Shown: positions 22,890 to 29,756 of the stretch, one piece after another
Position numbering within the stretch: the first letter of the stretch is position 1
How the letters are laid out: each line of letters opens with the position of its first letter
Assembly: GCF_001708185.1 (NCBI RefSeq)
Contig: NZ_MDDN01000023.1
Coordinates: 1-37,790 of the forward strand
Direction of reading: 5' to 3'
DNA length: 37,790 nucleotides
From: Lysinibacillus xylanilyticus
Lineage (GTDB): Bacteria; Bacillota; Bacilli; Bacillales_A; Planococcaceae
Position numbers and translations under genes: made by a program
The notes under the pieces: model-generated
Seen by the model: the letters and a program-made list of their open reading frames with translations, nothing else
Told to the model about the DNA's origin: nothing
Databases searched by the model: none

Positions 22890-22905
22890 ATAACCGAACA
22901 GTTAT
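22890..22905. promoter_or_regulatory. Candidate ArsR-type operator
   Basis: ATAAC and GTTAT form an inverted repeat with a 6-bp spacer, just after the -10 box. Binding there would block transcription, which fits autoregulation by the ArsR-type protein. Confidence 0.5.
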
Positions 22906-22926
22906 GTAAAAAGTGAGGGAATGATC

Positions 22927-23253
22927 ATGCCAAATGTTTATCGAGCATTAGGTGATGCAACGCGACGCCAGATATTAAGTATGCTTAAACAAGGATGCAA
23001 AACCCAAAAGGAGATAGTTGAAGCATTTGATATCTCTCAACCAGGAATTAAAAAGCACTTGAATATTTTATTGGAGGAAGGGATTATTTCGGAGAGCTTG
23101 AATGGGAAGTATCGTATCTATTCAATAAATCTCAACATACTCCAAATCGCCAGTCATGAAATGCTTCAATACATCGGAGAACTACTTGATGATCAGCTCG
23201 TAAGTCTAAAAAATTATGTGGAAAAAGGAGAGTTTCGAGATGAAGAAGAGTAA
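22927..23253 (+). CDS. ArsR-family winged-helix regulator
   Basis: A 108-residue winged-helix repressor. The start at 22927 is preferred because GAGGG lies 7 nt upstream; the ATG at 22921 is too close. It opens MPNVYRALGDATRRQILSML and has the recognition segment FDISQPGIKKHLNILLEEGI. No Cys pair of the metal-sensing members (CxC in the recognition helix) is present, so metal sensing is unlikely. It resembles the regulators that accompany SRPBCC/AHSA1 genes. The next gene starts 14 nt before its stop, which implies translational coupling. Confidence 0.88.
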   Translation: MPNVYRALGDATRRQILSMLKQGCKTQKEIVEAFDISQPGIKKHLNILLEEGIISESLNGKYRIYSINLNILQIASHEMLQYIGELLDDQLVSLKNYVEKGEFRDEEE

Positions 23254-23938
23254 GGATTCTATAAAGAGAGAAATTGTTGTTAATGCACCTTTGAAGCAAG
23301 TTTGGGATGCATTGACTAAGCCGGAGCATTTAAACCTTTGGTATACAAAAGATGCTGAGATAGAATTTTGTATTGGCGGAAGAGGTTATATGAATCATGG
23401 TTGGGGAGCAACATCTGAGGGGGTATTCATAGAAATAGATTCGATGAAACGCTTTGTACTTCAGAGCCTTGATGGGGATTTTACTACCATTACTTCTTTA
23501 GAAAAAGTTGAAAATGGTATTCTAGTGAGTATTGAATATCAGGCTTCCGTTCTTGGTGACATGAATCAATCTACAAAGGAAAATATGTTATTTGGTACAA
23601 GTCAATTCTTAGAAAATCTCAAGAGTGTTTATGAAACTGGTACTGATCATCGTGCAAAGTTTTGGAAATCGTGGATTGGTATTGCACACACATCAAACGA
23701 TGGGGGCAGAGGTACAAGAGTTTTACAGGTGAAGGAAAATTCAGTCGCTGCAGCTGCTGGAATTAAACCTGAGGATATTATACTAGCGATAGATGGAGAA
23801 GAAATCGGAGGATACGAATCATTTGAAAGAACATTAAATACAAAAAATGTTAATTGCAATGTTACCTTAACAATAGAAAGAAAAAATGAAAAGTCACAGG
23901 TAAACTGTCTTGTCGATATTTATCCTGTACCTTATTAA
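23240..23938 (+). CDS. SRPBCC (AHSA1-like) protein with C-terminal PDZ domain
   Basis: A 232-residue two-domain protein. The start at 23240 follows GGAG by 9 nt and overlaps the ArsR-type gene. Residues 1-135 form an AHSA1/START-like SRPBCC domain, a hydrophobic-ligand cup: IKREIVVNAPLKQVWDALTK, then LNLWYTKDAEIEFCIGGRG. Residues about 140-230 read as a PDZ domain with RVLQVKENSVAAAAGIKPED and IILAIDGEEIGGYESF, the usual binding-groove and GIKPEDII signature. PDZ domains normally bind C-termini of exported proteins, yet no signal peptide is seen. The ligand and partner are unknown, and the fusion is unusual. Confidence 0.85.
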   Translation: MKKSKDSIKREIVVNAPLKQVWDALTKPEHLNLWYTKDAEIEFCIGGRGYMNHGWGATSEGVFIEIDSMKRFVLQSLDGDFTTITSLEKVENGILVSIEYQASVLGDMNQSTKENMLFGTSQFLENLKSVYETGTDHRAKFWKSWIGIAHTSNDGGRGTRVLQVKENSVAAAAGIKPEDIILAIDGEEIGGYESFERTLNTKNVNCNVTLTIERKNEKSQVNCLVDIYPVPY

Positions 23939-24006
23939 TATTCAATAAAAAAGAAGTTAACCTAATAGCATCTTTTTTTGAAAAAACGCATATTTATCTT
24001 CTTCAC

Positions 24007-24047
24007 TTATTGATCAAATTGATCCAAAGTATTTTACAAAAGAATAG
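24007..24047 (+). pseudogene. 3' relic of a metalloprotease gene
   Basis: Thirty-six of 41 bases match the last 41 bases of the metalloprotease gene (16630-16670), and the frame reads IDQIDPKYFTKE-stop against IIQIDPKYFTKE-stop. Nothing similar remains upstream. It is the tail of a second, deleted copy. Confidence 0.7.
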
Positions 24048-24106
24048 TTCGGAATGTACGTGAGAAAAAGAACAACCAATAACTAACTATTTTACCTCAG
24101 TAGACG

Positions 24107-24138
24107 AGCCTTATCACTAGCACGGTAAGGCTTTTTAT
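24107..24138 (+). terminator. Rho-independent terminator
   Basis: AGCCTTATC pairs with GGTAAGGCT (one mismatch), then TTTTTATT. It follows the metalloprotease relic. Confidence 0.65.
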
Positions 24139-24263
24139 TATGCTTTGAAAACTGCATCGATTAGATTACGGGTGAGAAGTATCTCAGGAACATTAGATAC
24201 CGAAGAAGGCTGGCGTGTTCTAGTAGCCGAGAGGTCCAGAGTTTGGTAGAGAATAAATCGAAT

Positions 24264-24305
24264 GGAACGTTCCAAAAGAAAGAAACAAAAAATACGGAAC
24301 GTTCC
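24264..24305. promoter_or_regulatory. Paired GGAACGTTCC palindromes
   Basis: GGAACGTTCC occurs at 24264-24273 and again at 24296-24305, 32 bp apart, about three helical turns. The first extends to TGGAACGTTCCA. They resemble a paired operator, but no intact promoter or regulator gene adjoins them. Confidence 0.4.
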
Positions 24306-24397
24306 ATAAAAAAGAAACTGAAGCGGCACAAATTTAAAGTTGAAACGAAAATAAAGTTACCCTCTGCAGCACCTACTTTAACAATATAATAAGCGGT

Positions 24398-24523
24398 TTA
24401 ATTAGTATTTTCTATATGAGCATTTATAGTAACTACGATTTCTTTAATGGCTCTAATATTACCAAATTGATCAAATGTTGCAATACTCTCCTGGTTACTA
24501 TCCGTTCTGATTAAACTCAACAT
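24398..24523 (-). pseudogene. Fragment of an unknown gene
   Basis: A 41-codon frame with ATG but without ribosome binding site reads RTDSNQESIATFDQFGNIRA and IKEIVVTINAHIENTN-stop. It looks like the C-terminus of a larger protein. The family is not recognised. Confidence 0.35.
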
Positions 24524-24620
24524 TTAGAATTGTCAAATAATTCAGTGGAATGTATAATTATTGAAAGGGAGGTAATAGATACCGTATAAATTGTTTTGGT
24601 GTCGTTAGTTTCAAAATAAA

Positions 24621-24770
24621 TTAAAAACTATAATTCGCGCTTAAACAAGTAGGAGATGTCCAATCTTCATAAGAATCTTCCGCATCTATGTATATTCCCT
24701 CTACTTGATTTTCTAAACTAGAAAACAATACTATTATACCTTTTTTTCCAAAACGATCTATGCAGTATCT
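24621..24770 (-). pseudogene. C-terminal fragment of an unknown gene
   Basis: A 49-codon open stretch without start reads DRFGKKGIIVLFSSLENQVE, then GIYIDAEDSYEDWTSPTCLS and ANYSF-stop. The composition is clearly coding. It lies on the same strand as the fragment at 24398-24523 and may come from the same lost locus. The region also contains an inverted 10-base repeat (CTTCCGCATC at 24677 and GATGCGGAAG at 24810). Confidence 0.45.
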
Positions 24771-24829
24771 TCATTTTGCTTGTAGATAATTCTTTCAAAA
24801 CAATCTAGGGATGCGGAAGGAGATAGGTT

Positions 24830-26131
24830 ATGGAAAAGAACTCAAATCTATGGAAAATTGTATTTGTAGCTAGTTTTATAGGTTTAACAGTTGATGGTAT
24901 GGATATCCAAATGTTGTCATTAGTAATGCCGAGCCTAATTGACGAATTCGTCTTAGATACCAAGACTGCTGGTTGGATCAGTACATTCTCTTTATTAGGG
25001 ATGGCACTTGGTGGAATCTTAGGAGGTTGGTTATCTGACCGCTTTGGCCGCGTTAAAATGATGACCTATATGATGATATTATTCTCAGTTGGAACCGCTC
25101 TCTTAGCTTTTGTACAAACATATGAACAATTTATTATTGTTCGTTTCATATCAGCAATTGGTATGGGGGCTGAATATTCATTAGCCACAATGTTAATGGC
25201 TGAATATGTAAAAGTTAAAAATAGAGCAACTATTATGGGCGTATTAGGTTCTTCCTATTCATTAGGATATTTAGTCGCTGTTTTATTAGCGGGCGCGATT
25301 CTACCTGAATATGGTTGGAGACCGTTATTCTTAATTTCAATTTTCCCGGTTGTTGTGGCGATCTATATTCGAGTAAAAGTACCTGAACCTACTGGCTGGA
25401 GATTGGCTAAAGAACAAGCTAAGACATCTAAAGTTAAGAAATCAAATGAATGGCTTGCGTTGTTTAGGGATAAGAAAGTTTTTACAATCTTTCTATTATG
25501 GATAGTAACTTCTTCTCTATTGCAATTCGGCTATTACGGAGTAGGTACATGGTTACCGACGTATATCGTTAAAGAATTGGGCTTTAATTTCAAAGAAATG
25601 ACAGGTTATTTAATTGGGACATATACAGCTTCGATTCTTGGTAAAGCACTTGCTGGTTGGGTTGCCAATGTAATTGGTCGTCGTGGGGTTTTCGTGATTG
25701 CAGGATTATCTACAGCGGTCATGCTACCAGTCATATATTTTTATCAATCGCCAGGAAACATCATTATTTTAATGACTGTTCTAGGTTTCGTATATGGAGC
25801 GCCGTATGGTGTAAATGCTACTTATTTAAGTGAAAGCTTCCCGACTCATATTAGAGGAACCGCTGTAGGTGCGGCTTATAATACGGGAAGAATAGGTGCA
25901 GCTTTAGCTCCTATCCTTATTGGAATTATCGCTACTACACAATCAATTGGATTTGGACTAGCTGTGTTAGGTATTTCTTATGCATTCATGGGGTTAATTC
26001 CTGCATTATTCATTAAAGAGAAAATGTACGATACTTTTGAAAACGATACAAAAGGAGAAATGTCAGAAACAGAGGGGAAGGTAGGAAAAGAAGGGGGTCT
26101 AGCAAAAGAGGTTCTAGTCCAAAAATCTTAA
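24830..26131 (+). CDS. MFS transporter, aromatic acid/organic anion type
   Basis: A 433-residue transporter with 12 predicted membrane helices. The first helix carries DGMD at residues 22-25, the acidic motif typical of the aromatic acid:H+ symporter (AAHS) family. The loop 2-3 signature is GGWLSDRFGRVK at about 65-76, and the loop 8-9 counterpart is AGWVANVIGRRG. The tail after helix 12 is unusually long and charged (about 40 residues, rich in Glu, Lys and Gly). It probably imports an aromatic or other organic acid with protons. No catabolic gene is nearby to name the substrate. AAGGAGA precedes the ATG; a terminator follows. Confidence 0.85.
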   Translation: MEKNSNLWKIVFVASFIGLTVDGMDIQMLSLVMPSLIDEFVLDTKTAGWISTFSLLGMALGGILGGWLSDRFGRVKMMTYMMILFSVGTALLAFVQTYEQFIIVRFISAIGMGAEYSLATMLMAEYVKVKNRATIMGVLGSSYSLGYLVAVLLAGAILPEYGWRPLFLISIFPVVVAIYIRVKVPEPTGWRLAKEQAKTSKVKKSNEWLALFRDKKVFTIFLLWIVTSSLLQFGYYGVGTWLPTYIVKELGFNFKEMTGYLIGTYTASILGKALAGWVANVIGRRGVFVIAGLSTAVMLPVIYFYQSPGNIIILMTVLGFVYGAPYGVNATYLSESFPTHIRGTAVGAAYNTGRIGAALAPILIGIIATTQSIGFGLAVLGISYAFMGLIPALFIKEKMYDTFENDTKGEMSETEGKVGKEGGLAKEVLVQKS

Positions 26132-26148
26132 AACAAGGGATAAATCAG

Positions 26149-26187
26149 CCGCAAAGCGTTTCTTTAAAAAGGCTTTGTGGTTTATTT
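26149..26187 (+). terminator. Rho-independent terminator
   Basis: CCGCAAAGC pairs with GCTTTGTGG (one G-T pair, loop 14), followed by TTTATTT. It ends the MFS gene. Confidence 0.7.
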
Positions 26188-26240
26188 ATGTTTCTAAGCC
26201 TAGTGGCATAACAGTCGATAAGAATAAGGATTATCCGGTA

Positions 26241-26388
26241 TCATAATTCATCATTTGGTAATTCTGAAACTACTCCTATGTCTAGACCATCATCTTTAAA
26301 ATGTTTAATGACATCATCTGTTGCTTTAGCTGGATTTTTTTGTAAAGCTAGCCGTTGATATAAGTAATAAAATTCAGTATGTGGCGAT
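26241..26388 (-). pseudogene. C-terminal fragment of an unknown gene
   Basis: On the minus strand the frame reads TEFYYLYQRLALQKNPAKAT and DDVIKHFKDDGLDIGVVSEL before the stop. Upstream of about 26388 the sequence becomes a different, plus-strand gene relic, so this is a truncated gene end at a recombination junction. Confidence 0.45.
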
Positions 26389-26643
26389 TGATAAAAATTC
26401 ACAGAAGTTCCGTATCCAGAGTGGGAATTATAGTAGCCGAGAAGCAATAATTGCTGGCATGAACGCTGCTGTGCAACAAGGATATTTGTCCTATGCAGAG
26501 CCAGTAAAGACAAATTCAAATAAAATGGTTGGCGTTTTATTAGTGGATGGAGTAACACCTTGCCAGAAGCTAAACAGGTTGCTGAACGTGCTATTTTAGC
26601 CGGTAAAATAAGCTATGCTACGGTTCGTGGTTCATCTAAATAA
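26381..26643 (+). pseudogene. Frameshifted SPOR-like domain relic, copy 1
   Basis: The plus strand encodes KFRIQSGNYSSREAIIAGMN and LSYAEPVKTNSNKMVGVLLV. After a one-base shift near 26560 it continues LPEAKQVAERAILAGKISYA and stops. The pattern resembles a repeated peptidoglycan-binding (SPOR-like) domain at the end of a cell-wall hydrolase; that identification is tentative. The 5' part is missing. A diverged second copy of its 3' end lies at 28379-28510. Confidence 0.5.
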
Positions 26644-26651
26644 TTGTCAAA

Positions 26652-26689
26652 GCCCAGGTACTTAATTAATTTTGAGCCTGGGCATTTTT
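26652..26689 (+). terminator. Rho-independent terminator
   Basis: GCCCAGG pairs with CCTGGGC around an 18-nt loop, then ATTTTT. It ends the SPOR-like relic; a decayed copy of the same hairpin follows copy 2 near 28518-28550. Confidence 0.7.
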
Positions 26690-26693
26690 GCGT

Positions 26694-26885
26694 TTATTCA
26701 TTGTTTTTGTAAGTACGGATGATATAAGCGAACATATAACGTTCATTCCCATTATCAAAATATCTAGTTTCTGAGATGTATCCAGGATATTTTTCGGGTT
26801 GGTGGAAAGTGAAGTTAGTTGCTCTATTATTAATGTTTTTAATTAATACTTGTGTAAAAAACATGGATGCTGAGTCAGATTTCAT
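26694..26885 (-). pseudogene. C-terminal fragment of an unknown gene
   Basis: The minus-strand frame reads TQVLIKNINNRATNFTFHQP, then YISETRYFDNGNERYMFAYI and ends KNNE-stop. The same frame goes on upstream past one stop (near 26900), which suggests a longer dead gene. The plus strand is also open here, and its reading (DWNYDGKVVIKDLDSF) looks calcium-loop-like, so the strand call is not certain. Confidence 0.35.
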
Positions 26886-27040
26886 CCCAGGTGACTGGAA
26901 TTATGATGGAAAAGTAGTTATAAAAGATTTAGATTCATTTATAAAATGGAAAATTAAAAATTACCATCATATATTAAGTCGTACGTTATATGGTAAAATG
27001 GTAATGAATTTCAAATTTTGATATGAAACTGGGGGATTCT

Positions 27041-27733
27041 ATGAAATCTAAAATATTATTTATTAGTGTTGTAATTCTGTCAATAGTCGCATGTGGAACT
27101 ACATATTTTGGGTATAATGCATACAGTAAGTATAGTGATGTGAAAAATACAAATAATAACCTAACTAATGTAGAAATAGATAGAACAAGTCAAGATGTTC
27201 CTGCTTCTGAAAGATATGCTACTGAATACGTTGAACCAGAATTAAGTTTAACGGATAAAGAAGTAAATGACTATGCTCAAAGTGATACTGAATATCCATC
27301 TAAAATGACTATGGAGTTATTTAAGTTACTAAAGCCAAATATGACCTATGAAGAAGTTAAAGCTTTAACTAATTTAGAGGGTACTCTTGACCCTACTATG
27401 TCTACATCTGATGGGATAGAGTCATACGAATATAAAGGAACCGGGTATTCTCGACCTACATTAGTGTACTTTGACGGTAAGCTTGCAAGTACAAGCCAAG
27501 CAGGGTTAATAAGAACACCTGCTCTTTCAATAGAAGGGTACGGAAAACTTGTAAAAGGTATGTCTCTATCGGAAGTTATCTCAATTTTAGGAGAAGGGGA
27601 ATATACAGGTTTTATGTCCTCTCCAAATAACCCTGAAATAACAGGTTATACTTATAAATTAAATCATCACTATATAGACCTCCAATTTTCAGATGGCTAT
27701 TTATACGAAGTTCCAACGCTGCCTACCAACTGA
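27041..27733 (+). CDS. Exported protein with two BamE/BLIP-like repeats
   Basis: A 230-residue protein with an N-terminal hydrophobic segment (FISVVILSIVACGTTYFG); the Cys may be a lipobox site, otherwise it is a membrane anchor. After a polar linker come two copies of a small repeat known from BamE/SmpA and beta-lactamase inhibitor proteins: LLKPNMTYEEVKALTNLEGT and LVKGMSLSEVISILGEGEYT. Each is followed by a beta-rich stretch with a Tyr-rich strand. In Gram-positives such repeats occur in exported proteins of mostly unknown role. The start at 27041 has GGGGGA 5 nt upstream. A terminator follows. Confidence 0.7.
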   Translation: MKSKILFISVVILSIVACGTTYFGYNAYSKYSDVKNTNNNLTNVEIDRTSQDVPASERYATEYVEPELSLTDKEVNDYAQSDTEYPSKMTMELFKLLKPNMTYEEVKALTNLEGTLDPTMSTSDGIESYEYKGTGYSRPTLVYFDGKLASTSQAGLIRTPALSIEGYGKLVKGMSLSEVISILGEGEYTGFMSSPNNPEITGYTYKLNHHYIDLQFSDGYLYEVPTLPTN

Positions 27734-27792
27734 TTTAAAAATAGTACATATTCATACTTTTGAATAGCTACCCTTGAAAAAGGTAGAAAATA

Positions 27793-27822
27793 AGGCTATC
27801 GCTTGGTGTTGTAGCCCTTTTT
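27793..27822 (+). terminator. Rho-independent terminator
   Basis: GGCTA pairs with TAGCC (loop 14), followed by CTTTTTG. It is a modest terminator for the exported protein gene. Confidence 0.5.
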
Positions 27823-28045
27823 GTAAGCCCGAAATAAAAAAATAAGCGCACCTTCTTGGTACGCACGACGAATAGCCATCTATCCTATTTTTTTTCGGAT
27901 AAATGGCTATTTTGCACATGTCACTTGGATATTTTTTGACCAAGGCATATAATCGTTTAAAAGTAAGCCCGTAATCAAATAACGCATATAAATAACCAGG
28001 CATCTCCGGTACGATAAATGTATCAATTAGAGGAGGTGCTTCTTT

Positions 28046-28240
28046 ATGTCAACTACCAAACTAACAATTGTCCCTGTGACACTAAATCCGATCACTGACA
28101 ACTCTTCATCAACAACTTCACCACAAAACTCTCCTGAGCCGAGCTGTATCATTAAAACAACTAGTGCTGAAATTTCCTTTTTTAATGGCGTAGATGAGCG
28201 CATCATCCAAACGATCTTGAAGGAGTTGAATAATCAATGA
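28046..28240 (+). CDS. tnpA: IS66 accessory protein TnpA
   Basis: A 64-residue protein ending in the segment SAEISFFNGVDERIIQTILK, which is the conserved end of IS66 first-frame accessory proteins. The N-terminal part is a short Thr/Ser-rich linker. GAGGAGG lies 9 nt before the ATG. Its stop overlaps the tnpB start as ATGA, the usual IS66 arrangement. TnpA is needed with TnpB for transposition of the element in other members. Here it is a leftover of a truncated copy. Confidence 0.75.
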   Translation: MSTTKLTIVPVTLNPITDNSSSTTSPQNSPEPSCIIKTTSAEISFFNGVDERIIQTILKELNNQ

Positions 28241-28375
28241 AGCAAGATTTTACGAGCGTGCAGAACATCTACATTATTTGCGGTAAGACCATATGCGTAA
28301 AGGTATCGACGGTCTCGCAGCACTCATTCAGGATTCTTTTAAACTCGATCCATATAGTGATTATGTTTCTAAGCA
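28237..28375 (+). pseudogene. tnpB: IS66 TnpB, frameshifted and truncated
   Basis: It begins MKQDFTSVQNIYIICGKT, then leaves frame and continues as MRKGIDGLAALIQDSFKLDP, the hallmark TnpB segment (usually CGxTDMRK-GIDGLA). About two bases are lost near 28290. After YSDYV at about 28370 the homology ends. A normal TnpB has about 115 residues; only about 45 remain. Confidence 0.75.
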
Positions 28376-28378
28376 GGT

Positions 28379-28510
28379 GAATTCAACCTAAAATGGTTGG
28401 CGTTTTAATAGTGGATGGAATAACACCTTGCATGAAGCTAAACAAATTGTTGGAAGTGCTATATAGCAGGTAAATTCAGTTTTGCTACAATACGTGGTAC
28501 TTCTAAATAA
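28379..28510 (+). pseudogene. SPOR-like domain relic, copy 2
   Basis: Bases from about 28391 onward match 26521-26643 closely (AAAATGGTTGGCGTTTTA at both). The frame gives MVGVLIVDGI and, after shifts, FATIRGTSK-stop against YATVRGSSK-stop in copy 1. It is more decayed than copy 1, and its terminator hairpin is also degraded. It abuts the truncated IS66 tnpB. Confidence 0.65.
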
Positions 28511-28560
28511 ATGTTAAAACCCAGGTCATAAATGCCGTCTTGGTCATTTTTAATTCATTA

Positions 28561-28875
28561 TTAAAATTTTATATAACCTTCATCGCTGTCTATGTCAAGA
28601 TAATAAAATTCCTGTATTTCATGCTTTTCCTGAAAATATTTCTTTACCCTTTCTATATCTTCTCTAAAAAAGGAGTAAGGGATAGAATAAAAAGAAATTT
28701 TATTTTGTGACTCTTCATATATTCTTCCATCAAATATTTCTTCATTGAAATGAATTTCAATATTGTGTCCACTGTAAGCAATTTCATATGTTCCGTCTTC
28801 ATTTAGCCCACATTTGTCTTCAAATGGAATAAACTTAATTTTATAAGTTCTCTCATTCGTAATTAGTGTTTCCAT
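28561..28875 (-). CDS. Small acidic hypothetical protein
   Basis: A 104-residue soluble acidic protein beginning METLITNERTYKIKFIPFED and ending with EFYYLDIDSDEGYIKF. The middle reads YEIAYSGHNIEIHFNEEIFD. AAGGAG lies 9 nt before the ATG. Size and acidity would suit an immunity protein of a toxin system, but no toxin is adjacent and I recognise no domain. Confidence 0.6.
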   Translation of the reverse strand: METLITNERTYKIKFIPFEDKCGLNEDGTYEIAYSGHNIEIHFNEEIFDGRIYEESQNKISFYSIPYSFFREDIERVKKYFQEKHEIQEFYYLDIDSDEGYIKF

Positions 28876-29259
28876 GTTTTTTTAACTCCTTGTAATAAAT
28901 TTATGTACAATTACATATTAATAGAATTCTATGTGATCACAAAATAATTTTAATACTTGCCGAAATATAAACGTTCGTGGAAAAATAAATAAAGTTATTC
29001 ATAACGACTATTACAACCTGTGGAGAAGTGTAAGTGATTATTTTAGAGACTTGACCGTAAAATAATTTAAAAATAGAAAACTGTAATTAGTTACCTATTA
29101 AATTAGTATCTGCTAAATCGTTAGTACGTATTAAAAGCCATTTTTTAGGTGTGTAACAAGCATCAACCAAACGACCCTCCGTTACACAAAAAAGTCACCA
29201 AAATCACGAAAAAGTCACATTTCCTCCGAAACCCATGAAATTAGGCAAAAGGCAAGTCT
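28876..29259. other. Intergenic stretch upstream of brxA
   Basis: About 380 bp with no gene. It contains the inverted repeat at 29150-29188 and the word AAAAAGTCAC twice (about 29190-29216). Confidence 0.4.
29150..29188. promoter_or_regulatory. Inverted repeat upstream of brxA
   Basis: TGTGTAAC and GTTACACA are perfect 8-base inverted repeats 23 bp apart, ending 71 bp before the -35 box. They could be an upstream regulatory site or a weak hairpin. Confidence 0.35.
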
Positions 29260-29289
29260 TTGTACATTCGTGAGAAACCTTGCTATAAT
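29260..29289 (+). promoter_or_regulatory. Sigma-A promoter of the brxA operon
   Basis: TTGTAC and a perfect TATAAT are separated by 18 bp, 35 bp before the bacilliredoxin start codon. Confidence 0.7.
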
Positions 29290-29324
29290 AAGCTTTGCGA
29301 ATACATATGAAAGAGGGTAAAAGC

Positions 29325-29756
29325 ATGAACGCTTACGATGAATATATGAAACAGGTAGTGAAGCCGATGCGAGAGGAGTTAGTGGAGGCTGGCTTTACGG
29401 AGCTGACTACTGCTGATGCGGTGAATGAATTTATGGCGGAGGCGAAGGGGACTTCGTTGGTTGTGATTAACTCGGTTTGTGGTTGTGCGGCTGGGTTGGC
29501 GCGTCCGGCAGCTCGTGAGGCAGTGGCGGCGGTGAAGCCGGATCATCTTGTGACGGTTTTTGCGGGCCAGGATCCTGAGGCGACTGTTGCGATGCGTAGC
29601 TTTTTTGAGGATGTACCACCAAGCTCACCGTCGATGGCGATTTTAAAGGATGGGGAATTGGCTTACTTCATTCCGCGCGAGCAAATTGAAGGATTCCCTG
29701 TAGAGCAGATTGTTACACATTTAACAGGTGTTTTAGAGCAAACATGCGAGAAGTAA
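29325..29756 (+). CDS. brxA: Bacilliredoxin (YphP/YqiW family)
   Basis: A 143-residue thioredoxin-fold protein that removes bacillithiol from S-bacillithiolated proteins after oxidative stress, in the cytosol. The CGC active site is at residues 52-54 within NSVCGCAAGLARPAA, the hallmark of BrxA/BrxB. Other family stretches are KPMREELVEAGFTEL and TVFAGQDPEATVAMR followed by PPSSPSMAILKDGE. The start at 29325 is preferred (GAGGG 9 nt upstream, protein starts MNAYDEYMKQ). It overlaps the next gene by 13 bp. Base composition is richer in GC than most neighbours. BrxA is preferred over BrxB on overall resemblance to YphP, which I judge from memory. Confidence 0.88.
   Translation: MNAYDEYMKQVVKPMREELVEAGFTELTTADAVNEFMAEAKGTSLVVINSVCGCAAGLARPAAREAVAAVKPDHLVTVFAGQDPEATVAMRSFFEDVPPSSPSMAILKDGELAYFIPREQIEGFPVEQIVTHLTGVLEQTCEK

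Larger units (their letters stand above)
27840..28375 (+). mobile_element. Remnant of an IS66-family element
   Basis: It keeps the left part of an IS66 element: a probable end near 27840 (ATAAGCGCACCTTC, like the TAAGCG ends of the family), a hairpin at 27871-27911, an intact tnpA and a broken tnpB. The element stops inside tnpB, where the sequence switches to the SPOR-like relic; tnpC and the right end are gone. It cannot move by itself. The exact left boundary is uncertain. Confidence 0.7.

Noticed and set aside
26776..27021. Plus-strand frame with a dockerin-like DWNYDGKVVIKDLDSF
   Set aside because: No ribosome binding site, and the opposite strand gives a better coding reading over 26694-26885. 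A single calcium-loop-like word is not enough.
27752..28003. 83-codon minus-strand frame before tnpA
   Set aside because: It runs through the IS66 leader hairpin and terminator and has no coding character.
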